Shown in pieces: positions 1 to 9,342 of a DNA stretch of 64,000 bases (its first letter is position 1; each line of letters begins with the position of its first letter). A program made the position numbers and the translations under genes. The stretch is from Pontibacter aquaedesilientis (GTDB lineage Bacteria; Bacteroidota; Bacteroidia; Cytophagales; Hymenobacteraceae): NCBI RefSeq assembly GCF_014773225.1, contig NZ_JACXAJ010000006.1, forward strand, positions 124,001-188,000, given 5' to 3'. A model generated the notes under the pieces. The model was given only the letters and a program-made list of their open reading frames with translations, searched no databases and was not told the origin of the DNA.

Positions 1-81
1 TGAATTGTTAAATTGTTGATTGTTGGTTGCTGATTGCTAAATTGCTTCGCTGGATTATCTTTTCTCCGAAAATTCAGTTGC

Positions 82-112
82 AATCCCCTTTTGAGGGGGC
101 GCAGGGGTGTGT
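82..112. repeat. Intergenic REP-like hairpin element
   Basis: The gene-free start of the window (1-178) is AT-rich and full of near-repeats of TTGTTGATTG and CAACCATT. Inside it a C4-TTTTGA-G4 hairpin is followed by a G-rich tail (GCGCAGGGGTGTGT). This resembles the short G-rich intergenic repeats scattered in many Cytophagales genomes. I infer a dispersed repeat from its form only; copies elsewhere cannot be checked here. Confidence 0.35.
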
Positions 113-178
113 TAATATTTGTGAATCCCCCTGATCAACCATTCAACCATTAAACAATTCAACCATTTAGCAATTAAC

Positions 179-610
179 ATGCACGTCATTGAACCCTCCA
201 CTCCCAAGCAATTCGAACAGTACTACCAACTGCGTTACGACACCCTGCGCAAGCCATGGGACCAACCCGAGGGCAGCGAACGGGCTGAGGACGATAGCGA
301 GGCCATACATGCCATGCTGGTAGACGACGCGGGAGAAGCGTTAGGGATATGCCGCCTGCATCTGAACACCCCGCAGGATGCACAAATCCGCTTTATGGGT
401 GTGCGGGCCGATAAGCAGGGCCAGCGCCTCGGCGACCAACTGATTCGCTACCTGGAGGACCGCGCCCGAGAGCTGGGCGCCACCACCATGACGTTGCAGG
501 CCCGCGAAAATGCCGTAAACTTTTACCGCCGCAACGGGTATGAGGTAGTAGAAAAAACATACCTGTTGTTTGGCTCCATTCAGCACTACAAAATGGCCAA
601 GCAACTGTAA
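179..610 (+). CDS. GNAT family N-acetyltransferase
   Basis: A 143-residue single-domain GNAT acetyltransferase, which would transfer an acetyl group from acetyl-CoA to an amine. The acetyl-CoA loop is visible as V-R-A-D-K-Q-G-Q-R-L-G at about residues 75-87, followed by the amphipathic helix LIRYLEDRARELG and the C-terminal N-F-Y-R-R-N-G-Y signature typical of the ElaA/YjdJ-like branch. Length fits a minimal GNAT. The lipocalin gene follows 12 bp later on the same strand, so the two are probably cotranscribed. The substrate cannot be read from sequence. Confidence 0.85.
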   Translation: MHVIEPSTPKQFEQYYQLRYDTLRKPWDQPEGSERAEDDSEAIHAMLVDDAGEALGICRLHLNTPQDAQIRFMGVRADKQGQRLGDQLIRYLEDRARELGATTMTLQARENAVNFYRRNGYEVVEKTYLLFGSIQHYKMAKQL

Positions 611-622
611 CCCGTTGCAAAA

Positions 623-1171
623 ATGGCTTTCATCAAAAAGAAAAAACTTATCCTGACCGCCGGTGCTGTCTTGCTCGGCGCTTTCATTATCAGCGGCTGC
701 AGTAGCAGCAACGCCCCGCTCGATACCGTGCCCCACGTGGACTTGGCGCGCTACATGGGCAAGTGGTACGAAATCGCCTCTATCCCACAGCGCTTCTCCA
801 GGGGTTGCCATTGCACCAGTGCCGAGTATACACTCCATGCTGAGGAAGGCTATGTGCAGGTATACAACTCCTGCCTGAAAGATGGGAAGGTGAGCGATGT
901 GAATGGCAAGGCCTTCCCGGTGGAGGGGAGCAACAACAGCAAGCTGAAAGTACAGTTTTTCTGGCCTTTCAAGGGCGACTACTGGATTCTGGAGCTCGAC
1001 CCCGACTATCGCTACGTGATGGTGGGCTCACCTGACCGCGAAAGCCTCTGGTTTTTGTCCCGCACGCCAACCCTGGACGAGGCTACCTACGCCCGGCTGG
1101 AGCAACTGGCCAATAGCAAGGGCTTTCCGGTGGAGCAGCTGGAACTCATGGACCAAAGCTGTGCAGAGTAG
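623..1171 (+). CDS. blc: Bacterial lipocalin (Blc-like) lipoprotein
   Basis: A 182-residue lipoprotein. A basic start, a hydrophobic stretch and the lipobox I-S-G-C (Cys at about 26) predict signal peptidase II cleavage and membrane anchoring. The mature part carries the lipocalin hallmark G-K-W-Y-E-I-A near residues 46-52 and the downstream G-D-Y-W-I-L and Y-V-M-V-G strands of the Blc family. Members bind fatty acids or lysophospholipids at the outer membrane, usually under envelope stress. Probably in an operon with the preceding acetyltransferase; faces a convergent membrane-protein gene. Confidence 0.88.
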   Translation: MAFIKKKKLILTAGAVLLGAFIISGCSSSNAPLDTVPHVDLARYMGKWYEIASIPQRFSRGCHCTSAEYTLHAEEGYVQVYNSCLKDGKVSDVNGKAFPVEGSNNSKLKVQFFWPFKGDYWILELDPDYRYVMVGSPDRESLWFLSRTPTLDEATYARLEQLANSKGFPVEQLELMDQSCAE

Positions 1172-1187
1172 CAGGTATAGCGCCTGA

Positions 1188-1808
1188 TCAGTAAGCCCGC
1201 CACATACCTGTGGTGTCGTCTTCGGTGGCCGCGGCACCCGGCACAGGCGACTCCCGCAATATGTCATCCTGCTCGGTGTTGAACTTATCGGCACTGAATA
1301 GGAAAGAGACAATGCCCAGCACCAGCAGAAAACCAAAAGGAACCACCAGGTTGCGGTAGAAGAAATAGCGAAGGGGCTCATGGAGTTTTTTGTAGCGCCG
1401 GAGGTATAGGAAAAGCAGCAACCCCACCAGGATATACAAGGGCAGCGCCACAAAAAAGACCACCTGCCAGCCGTACCAGTTCTGGTAGCGGAAAATGAGC
1501 GCCACAAAACTCATGACCAGCGACAGGCTGCTGATAGAGCCCAGCAAGGCCAGCCAGATGTTGGACACGATGTAGAAAAACGACAAGCCTACCTGTACCA
1601 GAAAAAGCAGCAGAAGCACTACCATCGAAAACACGAATACAAAGCTGCCGCCCGTCAGGCCCAGGAACTTCATCACGACACCCACCACGGCCATACCCAT
1701 CGCGACATAAAGTATGGTGGTAAAGGAGCGGATAAAAGAAGTGAGTTGGTGGCGCACATTGGCAACCAGCGACTGCTTGTCATGCTGATGGTGTGGCGTA
1801 TGGTTCAT
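1188..1808 (-). CDS. Multi-pass membrane protein, unknown function
   Basis: A 206-residue protein with a His-rich soluble N-terminus (residues 1-20) and about five hydrophobic segments near residues 35-55, 58-82, 85-105, 118-138 and 152-172. The polar C-terminal tail is acidic. I do not recognise the family. Convergent with the lipocalin gene, 16 bp between stops. The 212-bp gap upstream, before the next minus-strand gene ends, holds no gene I can support. Confidence 0.6.
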   Translation of the reverse strand: MNHTPHHQHDKQSLVANVRHQLTSFIRSFTTILYVAMGMAVVGVVMKFLGLTGGSFVFVFSMVVLLLLFLVQVGLSFFYIVSNIWLALLGSISSLSLVMSFVALIFRYQNWYGWQVVFFVALPLYILVGLLLFLYLRRYKKLHEPLRYFFYRNLVVPFGFLLVLGIVSFLFSADKFNTEQDDILRESPVPGAAATEDDTTGMWRAY

Positions 1809-2020
1809 GGCTTTGCAAGGTATAAGGTTGTGTAATTCTGTTTACGCAATTTCCGCCAGTGCTTTGGCTCTTGGTCCACAATGCTGCACATGCTCTACAG
1901 CGGAACCCGCTTCTTGGGCTAATGTTTCACCAGCTCAGCCTTGCCTGGCGGAATCCATTGGAGACCTAGTAGGCAGTACTGCAACAAACAAGGGAGGTGC
2001 ATGGTTGGGTGCAACCTGCA

Positions 2021-2524
2021 TTATATTTTCAACTCTGTCAGATCACGCAGTTCAACGTTCAGTTCGCGGGCAATCCGCTCCATTTCCGCCATGGCCCTCC
2101 CCTTGTCTTTCCGCTGCAGCAGATGCAGTTTCACCCCATCGGCCAACTTCAGGTAACCGTCGTATTTCTCCAGGGCAAAGGTGCTCATAGACCCTCTCGA
2201 CTCCATGGTCTGCCTATACCTGTTCCGTTTCAGAAATAAAAACTCAAACCCAGGCAGGGGCAGCTTATCGCCAAAGGTCATCCCTGCAAACCCAATTCCT
2301 TCCCGGTAGGTCCTGTGCTCCAGATCGAACTCTGTGCGGTAATGCGTGAACTGTGTGGTGATGCCCACCGGCAAAATGAGCCAGGCAGCCACGTAGCCAT
2401 AAGATGCAGCCACATACCCAGACACCAAAGTGAATAGCGCTAAGAGCGTAGCCAACCAGCCAAACACCCTAAAGGCGATTCCGAAGCAATGCCCCGTGTT
2501 GTAACTGTACAGTGTATCTTTCAT
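2021..2524 (-). CDS. Small membrane protein with cytoplasmic tail, unknown
   Basis: A 167-residue protein starting M-K-D-T-L-Y. A longer frame begins at 2584 but would overlap the upstream gene by 41 bp and adds a non-conserved-looking stretch, so ATG 2524 (20 bp after the upstream stop) is preferred. Two adjacent hydrophobic segments (about residues 15-35 and 37-55) are followed by a basic, soluble region of about 110 residues with no motif I know. It is the last gene of the DUF2157-DUF4401-GDYXXLXY run and probably cotranscribed with it. Confidence 0.55.
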   Translation of the reverse strand: MKDTLYSYNTGHCFGIAFRVFGWLATLLALFTLVSGYVAASYGYVAAWLILPVGITTQFTHYRTEFDLEHRTYREGIGFAGMTFGDKLPLPGFEFLFLKRNRYRQTMESRGSMSTFALEKYDGYLKLADGVKLHLLQRKDKGRAMAEMERIARELNVELRDLTELKI

Positions 2525-2543
2525 AAGCCAGGGTCTATCCACA

Positions 2544-3044
2544 TCATTCCTTACTACGCACAAGGAGGTTCCGGTTCTCATCATACAGCCCTACCAGCAC
2601 ACTGTTGCCCTCCCTGTCCACACGCAGCCCCCCGTATTTCGCTTTCTCAAACGTTTCTGCCTGGCCTTCCTCAAAAAAGAAAGACTCCGCCCCGAGGTGG
2701 AGCGCCCACCTGCCTTTGCTATACCGAAGCAGTAGTTCGCTGGGGTTTAGCGGCTCTTTTCCGGATTGATAGCGAACCAGCTGCGCCACGTTTTGCGAAT
2801 CGAGCTGCACCACGGCATAGCCCCGACTGGGGAGTTTGTCGAGTTCCTGTGTCTGGCTAATGGCATAGCTGAGCACCATGTAGTCGCCTTGCATGAGCGA
2901 GCGCGGGTCTACGGGCGCCAGCTCGAGCAGCACCAGCTGGCCGTCTGCCAGTATCTCCTCTTTCTCCACCACCGACAAATTGAAGAAGGCCAGTACCGCC
3001 ACCAGGTTCACCAGCACGACAATACTCTTCAGGTTATACTTCAT
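2544..3044 (-). CDS. GDYXXLXY domain protein
   Basis: A 166-residue protein with an N-terminal signal anchor (about residues 7-25) and the defining motif G-D-Y-M-V-L-S-Y at about residues 53-60. The family is annotated as GDYXXLXY and occurs next to DUF2157 and DUF4401 membrane proteins. Exactly that order is seen here: the start overlaps the end of the DUF4401 gene by 11 bp, so translation is probably coupled. The biochemical role of the family is not established; an envelope protein facing the periplasm fits the topology. Confidence 0.85.
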   Translation of the reverse strand: MKYNLKSIVVLVNLVAVLAFFNLSVVEKEEILADGQLVLLELAPVDPRSLMQGDYMVLSYAISQTQELDKLPSRGYAVVQLDSQNVAQLVRYQSGKEPLNPSELLLRYSKGRWALHLGAESFFFEEGQAETFEKAKYGGLRVDREGNSVLVGLYDENRNLLVRSKE

Positions 3045-4110
3045 GGCGTCGCAGGTAACGGTTTAACAGGTATAGTCCGGCTAGGAAAAGGCTGCCCGTG
3101 AGCACCAGCACCCCCGACTTGGCCAGGAGCGTCATGTGGAGGTCGTAGTAGTAAAGCACCAGGAAGTAGGCCAGCGCCAACAACCCCACCCAGAAGCCTG
3201 TTTTGTGCCCGATGTAGAAACTGGACAGCACCACCAGCAAAGCGCCCGGCACGGAGGGAGCCATCATAGTCGGCACCAGAATCAAACCGCAACAGGTATA
3301 AAAAATGGCCTGCGTCTTTTTATCCTCCACCCCATTCTCGCACAGCACACGGTTTAGCAGCAGCAAAAGGCAGCCAATCAAAAACAGACCCGACAGCCAG
3401 AAATGCGTGATGCTGCTGGAAAGAAATTTCTGATGCATGAACAGCCCCAGCGTTGTCACCAGCGATAAAATCACTCCCATACGCACCGGCCCGAACACCA
3501 GCGCAACCCTGCGGGAAGCCGCCAGTAGCTTTGCCTCGTAGAGGCTCATGTAAGTGAGCACGGCAGCCAGCATAGCAAGGAGTGCATGGGACAGGTTGTA
3601 TACCTGGTGCATGAAAGTCAGGCTCAGCAGACTGCCATTGAGCACCAGCACCGCGACGAACACGCAGATGGCGCTCCGGGAAAAGACCAGTACCAAGGTA
3701 GAGGCTATACCTAAAACCAGCGCCACAGCCGTCGAATTATCGGTCAGTTGCCCTGTGCCTATCGCCAGCATGACATAGCTTGCCATGTTCCAGGAGACTC
3801 CAAGGGCGTCTGTGGTGGCGTCTTTGCTGGAGCGAATCATCACTTCCGCCCCTATCAGGAAAACCAGGCCAAAAACCAGCATGGCTATACCTGAATTGAG
3901 TAACACTGTCATAGCGATAGCTCCCATCAAGGTAGAAGTAGCCAGCAAACCACCCAAAATGGTGAGCACTTTCACCGGCCAGCGTTTCAGCAAAGAAGTA
4001 GATTGGGTTACTTCCGTCGTGATGGCGGCTTCGTCGCAGCGAAAGTCGGGTTGTTCCTGCGTGATCTCCTGCAGCAGGTTTTTGAGCTGTCGCGCTTCTT
4101 TATCGTCCAT
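3034..4110 (-). CDS. DUF4401 multi-pass membrane protein
   Basis: A 358-residue polytopic membrane protein: a short soluble N-terminus (about 45 residues) and some ten hydrophobic segments ending in a basic tail. The size, repeated Leu/Val/Ala-rich helices and position between a DUF2157 protein and a GDYXXLXY protein match DUF4401. Its start overlaps the DUF2157 stop by 11 bp and its stop overlaps the next start by 11 bp, indicating a tightly coupled three-gene unit. Function unknown; the trio probably forms one inner-membrane assembly (inference from synteny). Confidence 0.8.
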   Translation of the reverse strand: MDDKEARQLKNLLQEITQEQPDFRCDEAAITTEVTQSTSLLKRWPVKVLTILGGLLATSTLMGAIAMTVLLNSGIAMLVFGLVFLIGAEVMIRSSKDATTDALGVSWNMASYVMLAIGTGQLTDNSTAVALVLGIASTLVLVFSRSAICVFVAVLVLNGSLLSLTFMHQVYNLSHALLAMLAAVLTYMSLYEAKLLAASRRVALVFGPVRMGVILSLVTTLGLFMHQKFLSSSITHFWLSGLFLIGCLLLLLNRVLCENGVEDKKTQAIFYTCCGLILVPTMMAPSVPGALLVVLSSFYIGHKTGFWVGLLALAYFLVLYYYDLHMTLLAKSGVLVLTGSLFLAGLYLLNRYLRRHEV

Positions 4111-5065
4111 GCCACTGTCGGTTAAGTTTACCCAGGTACTGTATCAGCAGGGTAATGCTACCAACCACAAAGAGCGTGGCCAGCAACAGCATCAATTCCG
4201 GGATGTTCTCGCCCAGCCGCACCAGTATGGCCGTTACCACCGCAATTCCGCTAAAGGGCAGCGCCGTCAGGTAAAAAATGTCGCGCACCCGCAGTCCGTA
4301 GGCTATACCTGCGCCATACATCGCTACGCCAAGCAAATAAGCCAGTCCGAAGTCCTGCCGTATACCTGCAAACAGGGTATAGATCATGCTGATGGTGATG
4401 ACCGTGATCGCCGCCAGCCCTACAATTCTCGGGAACCAATGGTGCTGTATACCTGCACGGCCTTTCGTGGCTAAGACTTCCCACATGATAACAGCTGTTG
4501 CATTGAGAATGAACATGCTATCCAGTACTATGGCAAAGGACCAGTGTGTGACGACCTGCTGGGTATAGAGCACGAAAGTGGTGTTGAGCAGCGCCAGGAA
4601 GATGAACCACAGCGGCTGAAAGCGAGCTACCAGCACCCACAGCACCACACAAATCGTCCAGCCCAGAAAGAAGTCGTAGGCATTGGCACCTGTTTGGTAG
4701 ATCTGCCCGAACACGGCAAAGAGCACACCCACCAGCATGGTGCCGGCTGTGAGCAACACCTTCTTCACTGTGTTGCTGCGTTTGGAAAACACCGCCGCCA
4801 ACGTAACCGCCAGTATCAGCAGCTCGATCAGACCCAGCTTTACGAATTTGTGCATGTCGGCCCAGTTGTAGGCAAAGAAGAAGACAATACCCGATACCAG
4901 AAAGCTGCCTCCAAGCCCGAGCAGGAACAGGCGGATAAACTTTATCCAGTCCCGCGGACCGGCGTATACCTGACTTTTGCGCAGCCCGGCGGCTATACCT
5001 TCCTCGCGCCAGTTACTGTGCCTGGCAATGCTGTGAATGGTGTCGCGGGTCAGCCTGGGTTTCAT
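4100..5065 (-). CDS. DUF2157 membrane protein
   Basis: A 321-residue protein with a soluble N-terminal region of about 45 residues (R-D-W-I-K-F-I-R-L-F before the first helix) followed by about nine hydrophobic helices. The N-terminal soluble-helix-then-TM layout is that of DUF2157. First gene of the DUF2157-DUF4401-GDYXXLXY operon read leftward; the 129-bp gap upstream should hold the promoter. Several copies of the CTATACCT word lie inside the gene (for example at 4302, 4362, 4993). Function unknown. Confidence 0.82.
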   Translation of the reverse strand: MKPRLTRDTIHSIARHSNWREEGIAAGLRKSQVYAGPRDWIKFIRLFLLGLGGSFLVSGIVFFFAYNWADMHKFVKLGLIELLILAVTLAAVFSKRSNTVKKVLLTAGTMLVGVLFAVFGQIYQTGANAYDFFLGWTICVVLWVLVARFQPLWFIFLALLNTTFVLYTQQVVTHWSFAIVLDSMFILNATAVIMWEVLATKGRAGIQHHWFPRIVGLAAITVITISMIYTLFAGIRQDFGLAYLLGVAMYGAGIAYGLRVRDIFYLTALPFSGIAVVTAILVRLGENIPELMLLLATLFVVGSITLLIQYLGKLNRQWHGR

Positions 5066-5194
5066 TTGTCGCCTTATTTGAACAGCTTAACAGAGGGGTT
5101 AGTGGGTTGATTGGTTGGTAACGGGTTTTTGAAGATAGCGTGCAAGTCACAGCTGTAGCATCATGGGGTATACATCCTGTTACGGTTATTTTTG

Positions 5195-6154
5195 TTATTG
5201 GCAATGCAATACCCTTAGTTTTCCAATCTCATCTCCATACTGCTCTTCAAAGCCCATCTCCAAGGCTCTTGCTATGTCGGCACAAGCTTTCTCTTTGTCT
5301 TCCTTTTCTAGATATAAAAGGGCTCTGTTCCTGTAGGCATAGGAATTTGTTGGCACCATCTGAAGGGATTGATTAATGTCTTTAAGAGCCAAAGTGTTAT
5401 CTCCTGACTTAAAATAAGCAAACCCTCTGTTATTGTAGGCAAATGCTCGTAGAAGCGGTCTACTCTCATTGCCGGAAAGGTTATTGATAGCCTTGCTCCA
5501 ATCCTCGATGGCTTCAGCATACCGACCAAGTTTAGTAAATATGTGTGCTCTCTCTTCAAAAGCAAAAGATTCGTTAGGGCTAATATTTACTGCTTTATCT
5601 AAGTCGACCAATGCTTTGTCAATATTATTAGAGCTTTTAAAAGCTAATGCTCTAAATGTAAGAGCAGTATAGTTATTTGGATCATTTGCTAAGATTGTAT
5701 TGTAATCACCCAAAGCTTTATTAAAAACACCTGTTCTATGGTAAAAGCTACCACGTATCAGAAGTAACTCGATATTGTTAGGGTCGTCTTTGATAGCAAT
5801 GGCTATGTCCTTGATGGCGAGCTCTGTATTACCCAATAAATGATGCATTACGGCACGATAGCCATATGCCTCTGAATAGTTTGGGTTTAGTGAAATGGCT
5901 TTACTGATTGCTGTTAGCCCTTCGTCTTCCTTGCCAAGATTAAATAGTGCTTGACCTTTCAAAGTCCAGGCTATATGATTTTTAGGATGTCTTTTGATAA
6001 GTTGTTCTGTAATTTCTAAAGCCTTACCATATTGCTCTGAGTTGAAGAACTCAGCAGCCTTTTCGTAAGTAACAGCCGCTTCCTTTTCGGTTTGACCGAA
6101 GGCTTGTTGAGAAAAGAGAAGTAAAACACAAAAGATTTTGATTAGTCTGTTCAT
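5195..6154 (-). CDS. Secreted tetratricopeptide-repeat protein
   Basis: A 319-residue protein with a Sec signal peptide (M-N-R-L-I-K then a hydrophobic core, cleavage after F-G at about residue 20) and about seven consecutive TPR units of 34 residues. Typical positions are visible as A-W-T-L-K-G-Q-A, A-Y-G-Y-R-A-V and A-Y-R-N-R-A-L, with Pro closing most helices (D-P-N-N). It is likely a periplasmic scaffold for protein-protein contacts. No copy of the iterated octamer falls in 5170-6790, unlike both flanks, which may point to a different history. Confidence 0.85.
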   Translation of the reverse strand: MNRLIKIFCVLLLFSQQAFGQTEKEAAVTYEKAAEFFNSEQYGKALEITEQLIKRHPKNHIAWTLKGQALFNLGKEDEGLTAISKAISLNPNYSEAYGYRAVMHHLLGNTELAIKDIAIAIKDDPNNIELLLIRGSFYHRTGVFNKALGDYNTILANDPNNYTALTFRALAFKSSNNIDKALVDLDKAVNISPNESFAFEERAHIFTKLGRYAEAIEDWSKAINNLSGNESRPLLRAFAYNNRGFAYFKSGDNTLALKDINQSLQMVPTNSYAYRNRALLYLEKEDKEKACADIARALEMGFEEQYGDEIGKLRVLHCQ

Positions 6155-6215
6155 ATTTCAAATTTACTATTAACGGACTTGCCTATAGGGTGGCGAAGCT
6201 AACCTATAGGTGTGG

Positions 6216-6647
6216 TTAGCGAATGAAGTGTTTCTTTAATCTTTTGTAAACAGGTGTAAAGATTGCCATACCCCAATAAACAGTCACTATCATGTAAAGC
6301 AAAACTGCTATTATCCTTCCAGTTAGCGTGGGGACAATGACAGCTAAAAGAATGAAGATGATTAGATGGGTATAGAAACTCAACCTTAGCTGTCTTCTTA
6401 CTTCATTCTCATCTTCATCAAACACATAGTACTTTTCTTTAAAGCCAACCCCTATGTTTGCCTGTAAAAAGCATATGAGGGATAGTTCAGCTAAGGCTTT
6501 ATATTTTCTTCCATTTGCCTTAGTTACTATTGCCGTGTTAATAGCTTCAAGATCTTCAGCATGAAACGCGTCCCATTGAATAACCTCGTAAAGTAGCCTA
6601 AGCAAGGTACTACTATCAGCCTCATCCGCTATTGCATTCACTTGCAT
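6216..6647 (-). CDS. Two-TM membrane protein, unknown
   Basis: A 143-residue protein: a soluble helical N-terminal domain of about 90 residues, then two adjacent hydrophobic segments (about 92-110 and 112-132) and a basic C-terminus ending K-H-F-I-R. I recognise no family. It lies 61 bp upstream of the TPR protein on the same strand, so the two may be cotranscribed. A small inverted repeat GCTAACC/GGTTAGC (6198-6220) overlaps its stop codon. Confidence 0.55.
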   Translation of the reverse strand: MQVNAIADEADSSTLLRLLYEVIQWDAFHAEDLEAINTAIVTKANGRKYKALAELSLICFLQANIGVGFKEKYYVFDEDENEVRRQLRLSFYTHLIIFILLAVIVPTLTGRIIAVLLYMIVTVYWGMAIFTPVYKRLKKHFIR

Positions 6648-6835
6648 TTCTTTTCTTCTGTGTTTTCTTTACCCGCTACTACCTCATAAGCGTGAACATA
6701 CACCTATCTGCGCATAATCAAACATAGCAAAATCCATCTATTTCTCAACCTTACCGTCAAGCATTTTAAGAATTTGTAACTTGAATTCTGATACGGCCGC
6801 TATACCTTGCCGTTATAAGTTAAACACGATACCTG

Positions 6836-7753
6836 TTGAAAACGACTCAAGCTCTTAAAACCCGCATTGCCCCTACCCCCAGCGGCTTTCTGCACCTGGG
6901 CAATGCGCTGTCGTTTGCCATTACCTGGGCGCTGGCCCGTCAGCAGCAAGGCCTCGTAGCGCTGCGCATCGACGACCTCGACAATGCCCGCTTCCGGCCC
7001 GAGTACCTGCAGGATATCTTCGACACCCTTGACTTTATGGGCCTCGACTACGACGAAGGGCCGCGCAACCCACAGGATTTCCGGGAGAACTATTCACAGC
7101 TTCTCAGGCTTCCGGCCTACCAGGCGCAACTCGACAAACTGGTGCAGCAAGGCATGGTCTACGCCTGTCCCTGTTCCCGCAGCCAGATAAGCGCCCTGTC
7201 GCCGCAGGGGCTATACCCACTCACCTGCCGCGACGAGCAGCTACCCCTCGACACGCCCCATGCCGCCTGGCGTGTCCGTATCCCGGAGGGCACCGTCGTC
7301 GCTTTCAGAGATCAGCTGCTGGGCAACTGCACCGTGGCGCTGGCCCTTGAGATGCCCGACTTTGTGGTGCGCCGAAAAGACGGTATACCGGCCTACCAGA
7401 TTGCCTCGATCGTAGATGACCTGGCCATGGGCGTGAACCTGATCGTGCGGGGCGAGGACCTCATGCTCTCCACGGCGGCACAGCTTTTTCTGGCGCAGCA
7501 CACCGGAGCCACCGCCTTTACGGAAGCGCAATTTGTGCACCATCCGCTTATCGTGAGCGAGGGCAACAAACTCTCCAAATCGCACGACGCACTCTCGCTC
7601 ACCGAAATGCGCAAGGCAGGACTCACGACAAAGCAACTCTGGCAAAAACTGGCTGAACTGCTCGGTTGGCAAGACGCAGGTATAACAGACGCGCAAAGTT
7701 TTCTGAAACGCTTTGAGCTTAACGACCTGCCCAGGCACTTCGCACAAGTATAG
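6836..7753 (+). CDS. gluQ: Glutamyl-Q tRNA(Asp) synthetase
   Basis: A 305-residue paralogue of the glutamyl-tRNA synthetase catalytic core without the anticodon-binding domain. It activates glutamate and attaches it to the queuosine base of tRNA-Asp. Seen: the class I signature H-L-G-N (residues 20-23), the KMSKS-like K-L-S-K-S near residue 246, and the zinc site C111-x-C113-x13-Y127-x3-C131 that separates GluQ-RS from GluRS. The start is TTG at 6836: an in-frame TAA sits 12 bp upstream and the conserved core begins at residue 9, so no ATG is possible. Monocistronic or followed by the MscS gene 42 bp on. Confidence 0.9.
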   Translation: MKTTQALKTRIAPTPSGFLHLGNALSFAITWALARQQQGLVALRIDDLDNARFRPEYLQDIFDTLDFMGLDYDEGPRNPQDFRENYSQLLRLPAYQAQLDKLVQQGMVYACPCSRSQISALSPQGLYPLTCRDEQLPLDTPHAAWRVRIPEGTVVAFRDQLLGNCTVALALEMPDFVVRRKDGIPAYQIASIVDDLAMGVNLIVRGEDLMLSTAAQLFLAQHTGATAFTEAQFVHHPLIVSEGNKLSKSHDALSLTEMRKAGLTTKQLWQKLAELLGWQDAGITDAQSFLKRFELNDLPRHFAQV

Positions 7754-7795
7754 CGGGCGACCCTTTGCAGCGCCCCGGCCGTTCTTCCGTATAGA

Positions 7796-9205
7796 GTGAA
7801 ACTGCCCAAATCCGGCAGCACAATTGAGAAAGCCGCAAAACCTATGCCTTCCAATAACCGAAACAGAAGAACTTCCACGCGAAACCTGCGCGCCTCGACG
7901 GCAAGTACCGGCACACACGACACGGGTCAGCCCAAAGGATACACCGCCGCTACTACACGCAGAAATCTCCGCACCAAAGTCCGCATAAGAAAACCCACCC
8001 GCGGCTCCGCTGTAAAGGGAGCCCAGAACCGACTCCGCAACTTCCGGCAGGCCTCCATCCTGGCCGTGGCCATCACGGGCTTTATTCTTTTGATGTTCGC
8101 CCCCAGCGAAGCCGGCCTGGCGCAGGACAATGGCCCGGATACCGTGACAGTGGTGGAAGAGGTGAGCCAGGGAGAATCGGCGCTTGCTGACACAGCAACA
8201 GAAGCCGTAGCTCAGAACGGCTCGACCAAGGAATCCGCTGTGGAGGCCATCGGGGCACTTCAGGGATTGTGGGACAGCTTTATCTTCAACTTGCCCAAAA
8301 TACTGGTTGCATTGGTTACGCTGGTGCTGGCCTGGCTGGTGGTACGTGTGTTGCGGGCCATCCTGCAGCGCAGCATAGGCAGGTGGCAAAGCTCCAGTGC
8401 CGTTATCTCTCTCGTCTCCATTGCGGTTTGGTTGCTGGCTGTTGGCGTGGCCCTGAGCGTGGTAGCCGGCGACATCCGGGCACTGGTCGGTTCTTTCGGA
8501 CTGATTGGCCTTGCCCTGTCGTGGTCGCTGCAAACCCCGATAGAGAGTTTTACCGGCTGGCTCATGAACTCTTACCAAGGCTACTACCGCGTCGGTGACC
8601 GCATCAGAGTGGGCGAAGTGTTCGGCGATGTGTACCGCATCGATTTCCTCACGACCACGGTATGGGAAATAGGCGCGCCTTACCAACCGGGCTTTGTGCG
8701 GGCTGAGCAGCCCACTGGCCGCCTGGTCACTTTTCCAAACAACGAGGTTCTGACCGGCACTATCATTAACCTGACCGGCGATTTCCCTTATGTGTGGGAC
8801 GAACTGGATGTGGGCGTGGCCAACGAGTCGGATGTACCCTTGGCCATGGAGGTATTGGAAGGCGTAGCGCTAGGCCTGCTCGGCAATTACATGAAAGCGC
8901 CTGCCGCCTCTTACTCGCAGCTCCTGCAACGGGCGGGTCTGGACGATGCTGTGCCGGACAAACCACAGGTTTTTGTCTCCATGGACGAGTCGTGGACCAA
9001 CGTAACCATCCGTTACCTGGTGGGGGCAAGGGAGCGCCGCAAGTGGAAGAGCGAACTCACGCTGCGCATTACCAACGAACTGAACAAACCGGAGTACATA
9101 GGCAAGATCATCCCGGTATACCCACGCCAGCAGATACAGTTCATCAACCCGGAAGGCGTGCCTGTCCAGCCAGGTATAGCCGACACAGACAAATCGAAAT
9201 CATAA
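7796..9205 (+). CDS. MscS-family mechanosensitive ion channel
   Basis: A small-conductance mechanosensitive channel homologue of 469 residues that would open under membrane tension. A long basic, low-complexity N-terminus (about 75 residues, Arg/Thr-rich) precedes a first hydrophobic segment near 86-104. After a Thr/Ala/Glu-rich linker come helices at about 165-185 and 205-225, then the pore-lining and beta-domain region with G-L-I-G-L-A-L-S-W-S-L-Q-T-P, the V-G-D-R-I-R-V-G motif and T-F-P-N-N-E-V-L. The start may be GTG 7796 or ATG 7844. The disordered basic head is longer than in classical MscS. Confidence 0.88.
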   Translation: MKLPKSGSTIEKAAKPMPSNNRNRRTSTRNLRASTASTGTHDTGQPKGYTAATTRRNLRTKVRIRKPTRGSAVKGAQNRLRNFRQASILAVAITGFILLMFAPSEAGLAQDNGPDTVTVVEEVSQGESALADTATEAVAQNGSTKESAVEAIGALQGLWDSFIFNLPKILVALVTLVLAWLVVRVLRAILQRSIGRWQSSSAVISLVSIAVWLLAVGVALSVVAGDIRALVGSFGLIGLALSWSLQTPIESFTGWLMNSYQGYYRVGDRIRVGEVFGDVYRIDFLTTTVWEIGAPYQPGFVRAEQPTGRLVTFPNNEVLTGTIINLTGDFPYVWDELDVGVANESDVPLAMEVLEGVALGLLGNYMKAPAASYSQLLQRAGLDDAVPDKPQVFVSMDESWTNVTIRYLVGARERRKWKSELTLRITNELNKPEYIGKIIPVYPRQQIQFINPEGVPVQPGIADTDKSKS

Positions 9206-9315
9206 CCCATGGTGCGCCCCAGTAACACGGCTGTCGCTTAAACGTTTCTGCTGCCGCCCGAAGGCCACCGCTACCTTTCTGCACCCATAGCCAAGGTATA
9301 GCGCTCTACTTTGGG

Positions 9316-9323
9316 TACCTTTG
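9316..9323 (+). promoter_or_regulatory. Candidate -7 element TACCTTTG
   Basis: Exact match to the Bacteroidota -7 consensus TAnnTTTG, 20 bp before the ATG at 9343. No clear TTG at the -33 spacing, so only half of the promoter is supported. Confidence 0.4.
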
Positions 9324-9342
9324 CCCAGTTAGCTTTTTCATC

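Noticed and set aside
6182..6220. Repeated CCTATAGG palindromes as a regulatory element
   Set aside because: Only two copies, both near a stop codon; the hairpin lacks a T-run and is too weak to call.
7241..8686. 481-codon open frame on the minus strand
   Set aside because: It covers the gluQ and MscS genes antisense, has Cys/His/Gln-rich composition without any motif, and arises from codon bias of the GC-rich opposite strand.
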